A DNA stretch of 64,000 nucleotides from positions 2,858,573-2,922,572 of the forward strand of contig NC_080168.1 of NCBI RefSeq assembly GCF_950295315.1, in the 5' to 3' direction. This DNA comes from Erinaceus europaeus. Its lineage: Eukaryota > Chordata > Mammalia > Eulipotyphla > Erinaceidae. The position numbers and the translations under genes were made by a program. Positions 1 through 9,974 of this stretch are shown piece after piece; within the stretch, counting starts at the first letter, position 1; each line of letters starts with the position of its first letter. Below the pieces are notes generated by a model. The model did no database searches, was not told the origin of the DNA, and worked only from the letters and a program-made list of their open reading frames with translations.

Positions 1-138
1 CATCTATCTATGTATCATCATTATCATCTTTGCATCATATCTATCATCTATGTATCGTCTATATCTATCAGTCTATCTATCATCTATATCATCTATTCAT
101 CTATATCTATCATCTATCTCCTATCTATCATCTATTTG

Positions 139-187
<49 letters not shown>

Positions 188-188
188 G
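1..188. repeat. (TATC)n microsatellite, degenerate to pure
   Basis: TATC/ATCT units are interrupted on the left and become pure between about 141 and 186. The open frames here (Ile/Tyr/Leu/Ser only) are translations of the repeat and not genes. The repeat is cut by the window edge. Confidence 0.97.
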
Positions 189-257
189 CAGTCTGAAAAT
201 GGTCAAATCATTTATACACAGGTCCCTGACTCTGCAAAAGTTATCTATAAGCTAAAC

Positions 258-258
<1 letters not shown>

Positions 259-299
<41 letters not shown>

Positions 300-398
300 T
301 CCCCTCCCTCTCCCTCTCCCTACCCCTCTCCCTCTCCTTCCCTCCCTCTCTCCCTCCCTCTCTCCCTCTCCCTCTCCCTCTCCCTCTCTCTCTCTCTT
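259..398. repeat. CT-rich low-complexity tract
   Basis: Pure (CT)n passes into CCCTCT-like hexamers and back to (CT)n, followed by an A-rich stretch at about 412-430. It may be the CT-rich body and tail of an eroded SINE, but no head is recognisable. Confidence 0.9.
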
Positions 399-399
399 A

Positions 400-796
400 T
401 TCAAACACAATCTAAAAAAAAAGAAAAAAATTGCAAGCCAGGAAAGCTTAATGGAGAGAGATGATCGTCTAGAGTTCATGGTTTCCTTGGCCATATTTCC
501 TCAGCTGCATGGCTACTGAGTACATGTGAGTTCTCTTCCAGAGCTTTGGAAGTCAACCCCGAGGTTTCACTAGAACCCATTTCTCATTAATTCCACGTGA
601 TCGGTGATATTCTAGCCAAGTTGTAGCTAGGGAAGTAGCATAAAACTTGCATTCTGTGGTCCTGGGATAGATTCCAAGCTCTTCATATTCCAGGGTGACA
701 CTCTGCTCACTTTTTTTTTCATAAAATAATTAGTCAATTAGTTAATTAAAAAAATTAATTTCATGAAGATGATGGACTCAGGATTTATCTGCAAAG
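400..796. other. no recognised feature
   Basis: AT-rich single-copy-looking sequence with a poly-T run near 711. I see no coding exon or recognisable repeat. Confidence 0.6.
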
Positions 797-810
797 AAAA
801 TCCCTTTGGG

Positions 811-1091
811 GGAGTCGGGCTGTAGCGCAGTGGGTTAAGCGCAGGTGGCGCAAAGCACAAGGACCGACATAAGGATCCCGGTTTGAACCCCGGCTCCCCA
901 CCTGCAGGGGAGTCGCTTCACAGGCGGTGAAGCAGGTCTGCAGGTGTCTGTCTTTCTCTCCTCTCTGTCTTCCCCATCTCTCTCCATTTCTCTCTGTCCT
1001 ATCCAACAACGACAACAACAATAATAATAACTACAACAATAAAACAAGGGCAACAAAAGGGAATAAATAAATAAAATAAATATTTAAAAAA
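811..1091 (+). mobile_element. SINE-A (tRNA-derived hedgehog SINE)
   Basis: Full-length sense copy. It has a GGGAGTCGGGC head with a Pol III A-box (TAGCGCAGTGGG), a B-box-like GGTTTGAACCC, a CT-rich body and an A-rich tail. The duplication AAAATCCCTTTGGG occurs at 797-810 and again at 1092-1105. It sits exactly at the 5' edge of the SINE-B that follows. Confidence 0.95.
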
Positions 1092-1104
1092 AAAATCCCT
1101 TTGG

Positions 1105-1398
1105 GGGCCAGGTAGTGGTGCATTCTGTTAAGCTCACACATTACCAAGCACAGGGATCCAGGTTCCAGCTTCCTTTCCCCACCTGCAGGGGAGACTCTTC
1201 ATGAGGTGTAAAGCTGGTCTGCAGGTGTTTATCATTCTCTCCCTTCCCCTCCTCCCCTCCCCTACAGTGTCTCTGTGTCTTATCTAATGAAAATTAGAAA
1301 GAAAAGAGCAAGAAAGAAGGAAAGAAAACTTGCCCACCAGGAGCAGTGGATTTTTGTCCTAGCAATAACCCTGGTGACAATGAAAAAAATAAAATAAA
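1105..1398 (+). mobile_element. SINE-B, long form
   Basis: The head GGCCAGGTAGTGGTGCA is followed by the CACCTGCAGGGGAGA core, a CT-rich body, and the 3' extension with AGGAGCAGTGGA and AATAACCCTGGTG, ending in an A-rich tail. It is more diverged than the SINE-A inserted at its 5' edge, so it is older. Confidence 0.9.
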
Positions 1399-1399
1399 A

Positions 1400-2052
1400 T
1401 TCCTGTAATAACCTTTGCTTTTTGCCTAGTCAGTCCTCTCTGCCACATCCTTCTTCTCTATACCCGGCAGAGAATGGCTTTCCCTCCTACCTGATGGATC
1501 ACAATAGCAAGTATGTTGGGATGTGATTCATTCATCTTATATGTCCGTAATTAATGCAAAAGGGCCAACACTCCCTCAGCTCTCTTCTCAGAACAGATCT
1601 AATAATGAAGTTCAAGTGCGGTTTAATATGACCCAATTTTAAGGCATAGAATAGCTGGAGAATTACTTTGAAAAGCTATAAGTGCTATGCAAATGTAGTG
1701 TCCTCATTAGTATCCCAGTTATCGGAAGAGCATCAGTAAGCTAACCTTCAGTTATTTGCTGCATTCCAAAAGCAAAAAGTGAAAGAGTCTCTTGACCTTT
1801 ATCTCGCAGGCTCCTTAAGGGGTTGTGTTGTTTCTGTTCTCTTATGCCAGGCACCATGCCTAGTGCCCAGTGGGCATTCATAAGTATTCGATGAATGAAT
1901 GTTGTTGTTTTTAAATCAGATTTTTTTTTCTAAAAATAAGTTGTTTCTCAAATACTAAATGTTACTTGAATTCCAGTGTCTTCTAGGGGGAACAATGAAT
2001 AAAATGGTGGGGACACTGAGTATGGGGCTAGTCAAGGGTTAGGGTCTGGGTT
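1400..2052. other. mostly unique; L2/MIR-like tail near 1845-1905
   Basis: No gene seen. The stretch around 1845-1905 (GCCAGGCACCATGCC, GGGCATTCATAAGTATT, GATGAATGAATG) resembles the 3' end shared by L2 and MIR elements. That is a recognition by eye and weakly supported. Confidence 0.45.
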
Positions 2053-2062
2053 CCCAGCAAGT
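2053..2062. repeat. target-site duplication of the Vingi insertion (partner 2631-2640)
   Basis: CCCAGCAAGT flanks both ends of the Vingi fragment without mismatch, as expected from target-primed reverse transcription. Confidence 0.93.
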
Positions 2063-2630
2063 CTTCTTCTAGCATTTGCCCTTCTTCCGTAGCCAGTCAA
2101 CAGCATCAGGTTGAGCCTGATGTAAAGTTTCGAGACCTCCTTTGAATCTGGAGAGGTGGCAGTCGTTGACTATGTGGGTCATAGTCTGTCTGGAGCCACA
2201 GGGGCAGTTCGGGTCGTCTCTGGCTCCCCAGCGATGGAACATAGCGGCGCACCGGCCATGGCCTGTTCGATAGCGATTGAGGAGGGCCCAATCATAACGT
2301 GCCAGGTCAAAGCCGGGTTGACGCTTGCAGGGGTCTGTGATGAGGTGTTTGTTCTTTACCTCAGCTGACTGCCAACTCTGTTTCCAAGAGTCTGGAACAG
2401 AGAAGTTCAGTGTAGGCGTAGGGGACCAGATTGGGTGACGAGACGTCAAGCGTTGGACAGGGTGGGCGAAGATATCCGCGTATATTGGCAGGTCCGGTCG
2501 AGCGTAGACGTGGGAAATGAACTTAGATGATGCCGCATCCCGACGAATATCTGGCGGGGCGATGTTGCTAAGAACTGGCAGCCATGGAACCGGGGTGGAA
2601 CGGATGGTTCCAGAAATTATCCTCAAGTAA
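2063..2630 (-). mobile_element. Vingi-type non-LTR retrotransposon, 5'-truncated 3' end
   Basis: The minus strand encodes about 187 residues of a non-LTR polymerase C-terminus, ending at a TAG at 2071-2069 followed by a short AAGAAG tail. Visible motifs are LARYDWALLNRYRTGHGRC, then a zinc-knuckle-like C-x-C-x7-H-x4-C (CPCGSRQTMTHIVNDC), then the terminal DAVDWLRKKGKC. A perfect 10-bp TSD, CCCAGCAAGT, lies at 2053-2062 and 2631-2640, so the limits are exact. The family name Vingi (Ingi-related, lacking RNase H, known in hedgehogs) is from memory of the literature and fits the host. The reading frame is open through the fragment, which suggests a fairly young copy. The same frame running on to 2890 is read-through into flanking DNA. 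No catalytic RT or endonuclease part remains, so the copy is dead. Confidence 0.9.
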
Positions 2631-2640
2631 CCCAGCAAGT

Positions 2641-2978
2641 AAAAAACTTCAACCAGCAAGTGATCCTTGATGCAGTAAAGGGTAAGAGAAAAAGAAGGGA
2701 TTAGCACTGACTTCTGACCCATTTTATAAATAAGGACCAAGGCACGTCTTCCAGAATCCTGGGCTTCACAGAAATTACATAGATCAAACCCAGAAGGATA
2801 GCTTTGGATTTCAATGCACTTTGGATGATAATTTTCAGAGCATCTATATGATACCATGGATAAGTACTTACAAGAAGAGACATCCTCCACAAGTGAAGTT
2901 GAGGTCTATCTCTTGCTCTGTCTTCTTCAATTTCATGCTCCGGCAATTGAACTATGTGGTAGGTCCATATCCACGTTC
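2641..2978. other. unique sequence between Vingi and the polypyrimidine tract
   Basis: No recognised repeat. The minus-strand frame fused to the Vingi C-terminus enters this stretch. It has no family resemblance I recognise and is probably fortuitous. Confidence 0.6.
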
Positions 2979-3400
2979 CCTTTTTTTTTTCTCCTTCTCC
3001 TTTTCCTTCTCCTTATCCTCCTCCTCCTTCTCCTTTTCCTTCTCCTACTTCTTCTTCTCCTCCTCCTCCTCCTTCTTCTTCTCTTCCTCCTCCTCCCCCT
3101 CTTCCTTCTCCTCCTTCTCCTTCTCCTTCTCCTTCTCCTCCTCCTCCTTCTCCTTTTCCTTCTCCTACTTCTTCTTCTCCTCCTCCTCCTTCTTCTTCTC
3201 TTCCTCCTCCTTCTTCTTCTCTTCCTCCTCCTCCTCCTCCTCTTCCTTCTCCTTCTCCTCCTTCTCCTTCTCCTCCTCCTCCTTCTCCTACTTCTTCTTC
3301 TCTCCTCCTCCTCCTCCTCTTCCTTCGCCTTCTCCTCCTCCTCCTCCTCCTTCTTCTTCTCCTTCTTCCTCACTTTTTCTCCTTCTCCTTTTCCCTATAC
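2979..3400. repeat. polypyrimidine (CTT/CCT)n tract
   Basis: About 420 bp of almost uninterrupted pyrimidine on the plus strand, made of CTT, CCT and CTCCTT units. It yields long Ser/Phe or Leu frames on one strand and Arg/Glu/Lys frames on the other, none of them genes. Mirror-symmetric stretches make intramolecular triplex (H-DNA) possible. Confidence 0.97.
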
Positions 3401-3428
3401 TTCTTATTCTACATTATTCTTGTCTTTT

Positions 3429-3620
3429 AAAATTAATTAATTAATTAATTAATTGATTTTAATGAGAGAGATAAAGAGAGAAAATACAGAGAGAAGGGTA
3501 GAGAGGCTAGACCACTGTTCAGCTTTAGCTTATGGTGGTGCTGAGGATTGAATCTGGGACTTCGGAGCCTCAGACATGAAAGTCTCTTTGCGTATAACCA
3601 TTATACTGTCTCCCCTGCCC
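3429..3620 (-). mobile_element. SINE-C, antisense
   Basis: Its head (antisense CATTATACTGTCTCCCCTGCCC) lies at the right and an AATT-rich tail at the left. The 14-bp TSD TATTCTTGTCTTTT is perfect at 3415-3428 and 3621-3634. The left TSD copy lies next to the polypyrimidine tract. Confidence 0.95.
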
Positions 3621-3634
3621 TATTCTTGTCTTTT

Positions 3635-3947
3635 GTCTCCATAGAGTGTCCAGTCAAATGTATCTAGTTTCTATATGTTTTGGTGGTATACTCAACTGCT
3701 TTTGATCCAGTCTAAACTGTGCTGTGTAGTTAAATTAGAGTACCTTGTGTCTCACATCTATTTTAAATGATCAGATTAGGCTGTTATTGTGCTAATTGGC
3801 TATGTGTACAATAATTACATCAGTGGTTCCCAAATGAGGATCTCTACAATCTTAGAGGTAGGTCGCTTACTTGTAATGGAGGGGTACTTAAATCATTTGC
3901 AAATGTCTGTCTTATTTACTGCTTTATTTTGAATGCATGCCTCAACC

Positions 3948-3981
<34 letters not shown>

Positions 3982-4140
3982 TGATCAGGGAATGGGAGGG
4001 CATCAGTTGCTATAAGTCAAAGAAGGGAGTCTTTTTAAACACTGAGTGTTACCCAGAATTTAATATATACACAAACCACTTGTTTAGATTCAGATTCTGA
4101 AGCAAGAAACAGGGTCAGAGACCTGGGTACTAGGCTGAAT
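3635..4140. other. unique sequence with poly-T at 3951-3980
   Basis: No gene recognised. The 30-bp T run is flanked by CTGA and GTGATCAGG. It could be the tail of an antisense retro-insert too degraded to name. Confidence 0.5.
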
Positions 4141-4141
4141 T

Positions 4142-4312
4142 TTCCATTCTGTTTATTCCAGATACAGAGAGACAGAGGAAGAGGAATGACCACCATAGCA
4201 CTGAGGTCTTCATTCCCTTGTACTTTGCCACTTCCATATGTAGCTGAGACTTGAACCTGAGCCATCTGTATGGTAAGGTCTGAGCCCTCCTAAGTGAGTT
4301 TTCCAGTGGCCC
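4142..4312 (-). mobile_element. old tRNA-like SINE, antisense
   Basis: An antisense B-box-like element (AGACTTGAACCTGAGCC) and an AGAGAGACAGAGGAAGAGG body fit the general SINE layout. It diverges from classes A-C, so only the superfamily is assigned. Confidence 0.6.
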
Positions 4313-4439
4313 CAGTCCTTTAGAAATGAATACTCTGAACACTGATGCTTCACGTTGGACATGTGTGCTACTTCTGTGTATCCACTGCTTTTCTCTATTG
4401 GGTAAGTCCATTGGAATTAGACTTCAGAGCAGATAGGAG

Positions 4440-4635
4440 TCAGGACACATAATCTGGAACCAGACCATCTGGGTCCCTGTAATTAGTTCTGCTATGTAAG
4501 AACTGTGTGGTCTTAGTCAGGATACTGAAAATCTGTGTAGCTCAATGCCTTTATTTTGAAGACTAAGAAGAGAATAATTATACCCCAGGGTTGTTCTGAG
4601 ATTAAACATATAAATTCATGGACATTGTCTAGACC
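4440..4635 (+). mobile_element. MIR (ancient mammalian SINE)
   Basis: In order: GGAACCAGACCATCTGGGT, an AACTGTGTGGTCTTAG segment, a CAGGGTTGTTCTGAGATTAAA segment. These match the MIR core as I remember it. The high divergence fits its pre-placental age. Confidence 0.8.
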
Positions 4636-4671
4636 TGGGTCTGACTCAATGCACAGGACTAAGCATATCTT

Positions 4672-4845
4672 GGTGGGTCAGCACAGAAGCTCACCTGGAT
4701 AAGGAGTGGCTTTGGCATAAATATGGCCCAGATTTGAACTCATAGTGGTTCACCAGTGGAAGTTCTGGTGCTTTGGTTTATTTCTCTCTATCCTCTCTCT
4801 CTCTCTCTCTCTCTTTCTCCCCTCTCTCTCTCTCCTCTCTCTTCT
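4672..4845 (+). mobile_element. tRNA-like SINE (other class), sense
   Basis: The head GGTCAGCACAGAAGCTCACC is followed by a B-box-like segment (CCCAGATTTGAACTC) and a CT-rich body. It resembles the SINE at 55.7 kb in layout. Confidence 0.65.
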
Positions 4846-4976
4846 TTTAAATATTTTATTTATATATTATTGGATATAGAGAGATACAGTGAGAGGAGAG
4901 GGGGAAATAGAGAAAGAGAGAGAGACACACCTGCAGCCCTGTTTGACTCATGAAGCTTTCCCTTTGCAGGTGGGTA
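4846..4976 (-). mobile_element. SINE-B, antisense, 5'-truncated
   Basis: The T-rich tail side comes first, then GAGAGAGACACACCTGCAGC and the antisense core ATGAAGCTTTCCCTTTGCAGG. The copy ends inside the core and lacks the tRNA head. Confidence 0.8.
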
Positions 4977-5179
4977 ATGGAAGTCTTGGAAGTCTTTCTA
5001 TTTAGATCTGAATATTTCCTCAAAGTGCTGAAGCCCTGTGGACAATAAATAATGCCTGGTCATTATTGTTATTACTAGGACTGCTATTGTTGATAAGAAT
5101 TTGAATTTTTTCACCCATTTATTTACTCACTCAAGGGATATATAATGACTATAGTAATAAGTGTTTTTTTTTTACTCCC

Positions 5180-5194
5180 CATTTAAGTTTTTAT

Positions 5195-5226
<32 letters not shown>

Positions 5227-5365
5227 GTTTTACCAGAGCACTGCTCAGCTCTGGCTTATGGTGATGTGGGGGATGGAACCTGGGAACCTGGAAACCTGAG
5301 ACTTCAGAGCCTCAGGCTGGAGAGACTCTTTGCATAACCATTATGCTATCTCCCCTCCCCTCTTC
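5180..5365 (-). mobile_element. SINE-C, antisense, with (ATTG)n at the tail
   Basis: Complete antisense core (CAGAGCACTGCTCAGCTCTG) and head (TTTGCATAACCATTATGC). The A-rich tail has become a short (GATT)n array at about 5205-5228. Confidence 0.9.
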
Positions 5366-5880
5366 CTCTATTTCCTTTCTACTGTCTCTTCCTCCCTTTA
5401 TCTTTATTTACTATTCCTGTTTGTTTCTCTTAACATTAGGACTATGATAACAAAGGGTGCATTTTCTGAAACAGAAAGGAAAATTCTGTAGAAATACATG
5501 ACAGGCTTTTGTTATCATTTATGATTTTCTGTAAGTGTTGTTTCTGCTGGTCCAAGGAGCTGGTTTTCTCCCCTTGGATCAAGATTTAGTTTATGTCACT
5601 CCCTCCCCACCCTGCAACCAGTCCATCTAATCCTGCCTCTGGTTCTGTCCAGAACACACTGGAAATGAAGTCATTAGGTACAGACTCAAATGAGAAATAA
5701 AAAGGCAGGCTGTCTGGATCTCGAGACCATGAAAAGAAACAACAGCACGGGGATTTGGTTCATGAAATACCTTTATAGTGATAGACTATGTTTTAAATGA
5801 GGAGAAGTTCATAAGCTTCTCTTGCTGCTCTGTTGCTAGATCCGGTTAGTCCAACATGAATTCAGCAGTGGCAGGATCCT
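5366..5880. other. no recognised feature
   Basis: Mixed-composition unique sequence without exon signals I trust. Poly-A begins at 5881. Confidence 0.55.
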
Positions 5881-5881
5881 C

Positions 5882-5910
<29 letters not shown>
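5881..5910. repeat. poly-A run
   Basis: About 30 adenines interrupt an otherwise unique region. No retro-insert is identifiable immediately upstream. Confidence 0.9.
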
Positions 5911-5912
<2 letters not shown>

Positions 5913-5918
5913 TAGTGG

Positions 5919-6130
5919 AGGGGTCAGGAGGTGGTTTACCTGGTTGAATGCACATGTTACAATGTGCAAAGACCTGGGTTCAAGGCCCCTGGTCCCCACC
6001 TACAGGGAGAAACTTCACAAGTGGGTGAAACAGGGCTGCAGGTGTCTCTGAAAATCCCTCTCTATCTCTCCTTCTTTTCTCAATTTCTCTGTCTCTATCA
6101 AATAAACAAATAAAAATAATTTAAAAATAA
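5919..6130 (+). mobile_element. SINE-B, sense
   Basis: The head AGGAGGTGGTTTACCTGGTTG is followed by the usual core (ACAGGGAGAAACTTCAC), a CT body and an AAATAAACAAATAAA tail. A short AGTGGAG match on both sides (about 5914 and 6132) is a probable TSD. Confidence 0.9.
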
Positions 6131-6137
6131 CAGTGGA

Positions 6138-6418
6138 GATGCTGATCTGCCATATCATCAAAGTCTTTTTCTTTGGTGGGTAGTGATTAGCCATCTTGGA
6201 AGAAATGAGCAAAAAATCTTCAAAGAGGTGGAGCTCCTCTGGTCAGTAATGCGATATTCTTTCTCCCAGGGGTCCGAAGCATTTAAAAGATATAGTGCTA
6301 GGTAGCTTACCTTCAATCCCTATCAAATGACATACCAAATATCCTTGGGTTTAGAGAAAGTAATATGAGTTTTATAAAGTAACTTCCTCTGGATTCCCAT
6401 AGGTCGTGTGGAAAACCA
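6138..6418. other. no recognised feature
   Basis: Unique-looking sequence leading into the 53-bp tandem duplication. No repeat head, tail or exon is seen. Confidence 0.5.
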
Positions 6419-6523
6419 TTCTTGAACTTGGAGACCACCCCCTCCCCAAACACGTATGGATGCTGCTTTTGTTCTTGAACTTGGAGACCACCCCCTCCCC
6501 AAACACGTATAGATGCTGCTTTT
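6419..6523. repeat. 53-bp unit tandemly duplicated
   Basis: The unit beginning TTCTTGAACTTGGAGACCAC occurs at 6419-6471 and again directly at 6472-6523. The only internal difference I see is TATGGATG against TATAGATG. No known repeat family is recognised. Confidence 0.95.
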
Positions 6524-6726
6524 CTTCTTTTCCTTTAGAATTGTGGCAAAGCCATCTGAGTACTGTGAGCATGGTTTGCACACCCTCTGTCTTTGTGAAA
6601 AAGCTGTTTGAGCTGAATTTTCTCAATGACAAAGTGGCAAGAAAATGTTATTGCGGGGTTAGGAAAGTATTGCAAGGCAGCCTGGCAATGACGATCTCCT
6701 AAGCTCTGAATCTGGCTGCAGTGTTT

Positions 6727-6727
<1 letters not shown>
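6524..6727. other. no recognised feature
   Basis: Short frames are open across this segment and into the duplication, but show no domain I recognise. Confidence 0.5.
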
Positions 6728-6782
<55 letters not shown>

Positions 6783-6786
6783 TCCT
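6728..6786. repeat. (TTTC)n microsatellite
   Basis: About 14 near-pure TTTC units. Confidence 0.96.
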
Positions 6787-6789
6787 TTT

Positions 6790-7079
6790 CGTGATCTCTC
6801 GAAGCCCGCTCTCTGGTACTAAAGTCTATGCGGTGGTAGGGGGGTGTCGTGATGTTTGAATGTCTTCTTTATTTCTTGTGGTGTTGGAACAATGGTGGCA
6901 CTAATGAGAGCTGGGGACTGAGTGCCATATGTTGCTGAGGCCAGAACTAGGCAGCTGGGACTCCGCAAGAAACTGGATAGTTTCCATTCATAGAGACATT
7001 TTCTATCTCAGAATGTAAAAAGTGCAGAGGCAGTTTCCTTAGATCATTACACACATTGCAGAAAAATCACCCCTTTGGA

Positions 7080-7123
<44 letters not shown>

Positions 7124-7504
7124 CCTCCCTCTTCCGTTTTTGCTTTTCATGAGAAAAAAAAACTATTTTTTTTCACTTCTCACCTGCTGTAATGATAATT
7201 CACGCTGACAGCTAGGATGGAATTTCTTTCTTTTTTTTTTTTTTTTTCCCTTTTCTTTACCAGAATTCCTTGGAAACATGGACAGCATTTCATATTGATT
7301 ATACTTTTCACTATTCGTGTCAACTTGTTTCTGAACAACCTGTCGGGAATCTTTAAAAAATGGTCTATGGATTCTTCTGCGATGTTAGTGGGAATGCCAG
7401 CTGGTGTAGTCCCTGTGGGAGACTATATGCAGGGTCTTTAAACAAATGAAAATGAAAGTGCCTTGTGGCTTGGCAGTCACACTCTGTGACCTTTATCCAG
7501 TGGT
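6790..7504. other. unique sequence with (CT)n at 7082-7130 and poly-T at 7230-7248
   Basis: No gene recognised. The frame running from 7217 begins in the poly-T and has no identifiable domain. Confidence 0.5.
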
Positions 7505-9197
7505 CATTCAAACACTCATTTGAAGGAATATGTGGACTCCCATATTCATAGCTGCATTATTCACAGCGGCCAAAGACTGCAAGCAGCCTACATGTTGTGC
7601 ACCAGCACATGACTGGCAGAAGAAGCTGTTGGGTAGAGGCTGGATGGTGGCTCACTTGTTTGAACACACATGTCACACTGCTCAAGGACCCAGGATCGAA
7701 TACCCAGTCACCTACCTGCAGGGGAGAAAGCTTTGCAAGTGGTGAAGTAGTGCTGTGGGTCTCTCACACCCTCTGCACCTCTTTCCCTCATCACCCCTTC
7801 CCTCTCAATTTCTGGCTGTCTATCCAGTAGGTAAAGGTATAATACAAAAAAAAAGAGTTATGGGACATATAGTTCATGGACTGTTACTCTGAAGAAAGAT
7901 TATGTTGTGTCCTTTGGAACAAGATGGATGAAACTGGAGGCGATAGCACTTAGTGAAAACAGTGAAAAGATTAAAGAAAACAACCTGGTAGTGTCACTCA
8001 TATCTAGAATCTAGAGAACTGATATACATTATCTTGATGGAAAAAAAAACAAGCAACAAAAACAAAAACAAAAAAGAAGCAAGTTTTGTTTCTCTCCTCT
8101 CTTCTCCCAGGCCAACAGGAATACCAAAGGAGAGTATCTGGGATTGCAGTGAGACAGGACTAGAACAACTTCAGTAACCCACCAAATCACCCGTGAGTGC
8201 AAATACATTTGGCTCTTAGACAGACAGGAGCCTAGGGAGAGATTAAGTGGCTGGTAACAGTCCAGCAGTTTACCAGTTGAGACACCACATCCAGTCTGTG
8301 TCACCACCACCACCAACAACAACAACAAAAAAACAGCTGAAAGGAAGAGAGGACTCTCCTAAGACTCACCAAATGCAACTGTGAGTCTCCATTGCTACTG
8401 CCCTCAGAATCTGGAACAGCGGCAGGAAGAAGCCCTGTGCTGACACCAGGGGACAGAGAACTAATGAGGAAACTCAGGAGAAGATCTATACCTTAGTGGC
8501 CTAGCCGTGGGGTTATACTCTTTGCATAACCACTGGATTATCTCTGCCACATCCTTCTTTATCTCTTGGTCAGGAGTCAGTGATTAAGCTAAACTAAGAA
8601 GCCTACTTATAGTTTAAAAGCCCTCAGGCTCCTATAGCCTGAAGGGAAGAAAAAGAACAAAAGAGGCATGTGAGCCTCTGTGCTTCAACTCAGGGATTAA
8701 AATGATATTGAAAGAACTGTCAATTTCCACAACTTTGAACCCTTTACATACCTTACTTAGACACAATCCAGGCAAGAGTGATCAGTAATTTGAAAAGTAC
8801 TGAGAGAGGGACCTCATAACATACTATATAAAATGGTTAAACCAGCAAGAAGAAATAATGGAGAAATGAACCAGGACAAGAGTCCAGCTAAAAGCCCTCA
8901 AAGGTTGAAGCACAAAATAGTGAGGTCAACATCCAAACACTAGTTAAAGAAATAATCACAGGAGTGAGTAAAGATCAGAAGAGAAAACACAAGTAGAACC
9001 TCAACTGGAATTGGTGTATTGCACCAAAGTAAAGGACTCTGGGGTGGGGGAGGGGGGAATACAGATCCCAAAAGGATGACAGATGACTTAGTGGGGGTTT
9101 TATTGTTATATGGAAAACTGGGAAAAGTTGTGCGTGTACAAACTATTGTATTTACCGTTGAATGTAAAATATTAATTACCCAGTAAAGAAATTAAAA
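7505..9197 (+). mobile_element. L1 3' end (ORF2 C-terminus plus U1 3'UTR), 5'-truncated, split by a SINE-B
   Basis: Around 7540-7590 the frame reads FIAALFTAAKDCKQPT, matching the L1 ORF2 FIAALFTIAKTW region. After the SINE (7636-7855) it resumes with an ACAAGATGGATGAAACTGG segment, close to the ORF2 stop. A long 3'UTR follows, ending in TATTGCACCAAAG, GTTATATGGAAAACTGGG, ACAAACTATTGTATTTACC and CCCAGTAAAG. The tail is a GAA array. Frame breaks show it is a dead copy. The interior of the UTR (about 8040-8990) is assigned by continuity, so its limits are approximate. Confidence 0.8.
7636..7855 (+). mobile_element. SINE-B inserted in the L1
   Basis: The head GGATGGTGGCTCACTTGTTTG, core ACCTGCAGGGGAGAAAGC and a tail ending in nine A residues interrupt the L1 between ORF2 and its end. 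The SINE is therefore younger than that L1. Confidence 0.9.
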
Positions 9198-9284
9198 GAA
9201 GAAGAAGAAGAAGAAGAAGAAGAAGAAGAAGAAGAAGAAGAAGAAGAAGAAGAAGAAGAAGAAGAAGAAGAAGAAGAAGAAGAA
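9198..9284. repeat. (GAA)29 microsatellite in an L1 tail
   Basis: Twenty-nine uninterrupted GAA units directly follow the L1 sequence CCCAGTAAAGAAATTAAAA, with GCAGCAGC after them. The array most likely grew from the L1 A-rich tail. Confidence 0.97.
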
Positions 9285-9609
9285 GCAGCAGCAAGCTCTT
9301 TCTAAGACTTATGGAACTATGGTGGCTATCTTTAGAAGGTGGAGGAGCACACAACCTTGTAGGTGTGGAGTGAAACTAGGCATAGCCATCTTACTATTTT
9401 ATAACACACTATAGTCACAGATAAACATTAAATAGTTAAAAAAAGAAAAAAAATGGTCTGTGGAAAACAAGGGGTTTGGCAGTGGTGACTAATTAGTCCA
9501 GTTATTTGGAGCCCAGGATTATTCTTATTATCTCACTACATAGTGCATAAGAGTGAGTTCAGTGCATGTCCAGTACCACTGAGGGCACTTGTAGATTCTT
9601 TTTTCTTTC

Positions 9610-9787
9610 TCATGCCTTATTATAAATATATACAGAGGGAGAGAAACAGATTAACATACCCACAGCATCATTCCAAAATTCATGGAGTAATCCTGGTGGC
9701 CTTCATGCTCCCTCCATGTCTATGCCATGGCTTAAACCTGGGGTCTAAATTGCTGTGTGTCTATTAGGTGAGCTATATCCTTGCCCC
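9610..9787 (-). mobile_element. old tRNA-like SINE, antisense
   Basis: An antisense B-box-like element (GCTTAAACCTGGGG) and head (GTGAGCTATATCCTTGCCCC) flank an AGAGGGAGAGAAACAG body. The subclass is not recognised. Confidence 0.6.
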
Positions 9788-9974
9788 AGATATAGTGCTT
9801 TCTCTTTATATTCCAGAGACAAACATCCCTATAATAAAAGTTCCAGTGATTATTGTACTTTTCTTTTATTGCATTAAACTTCTAAGATATGCTATGAGAT
9901 TTTGATTATGTTATTTTATCATTACTGTTCATTTTTTTTCACTCTTCAGGTCTGGTTTATTATTTTTTTATTTT

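Noticed and set aside
30..464. Long plus-strand frame rich in Tyr/Ile/Ser/Leu
   Set aside because: It translates the TATC and CT microsatellites and has no non-repeat domain.
2069..2890. 273-residue minus-strand frame taken as one gene
   Set aside because: Only the part up to 2630 is Vingi. The TSD proves the rest is flanking DNA in accidental frame.
2856..3440. Leu-, Ser/Phe- and Arg-rich frames of 146-207 residues
   Set aside because: All derive from the polypyrimidine tract. The same applies at 57291-57831 and 61842-62252.
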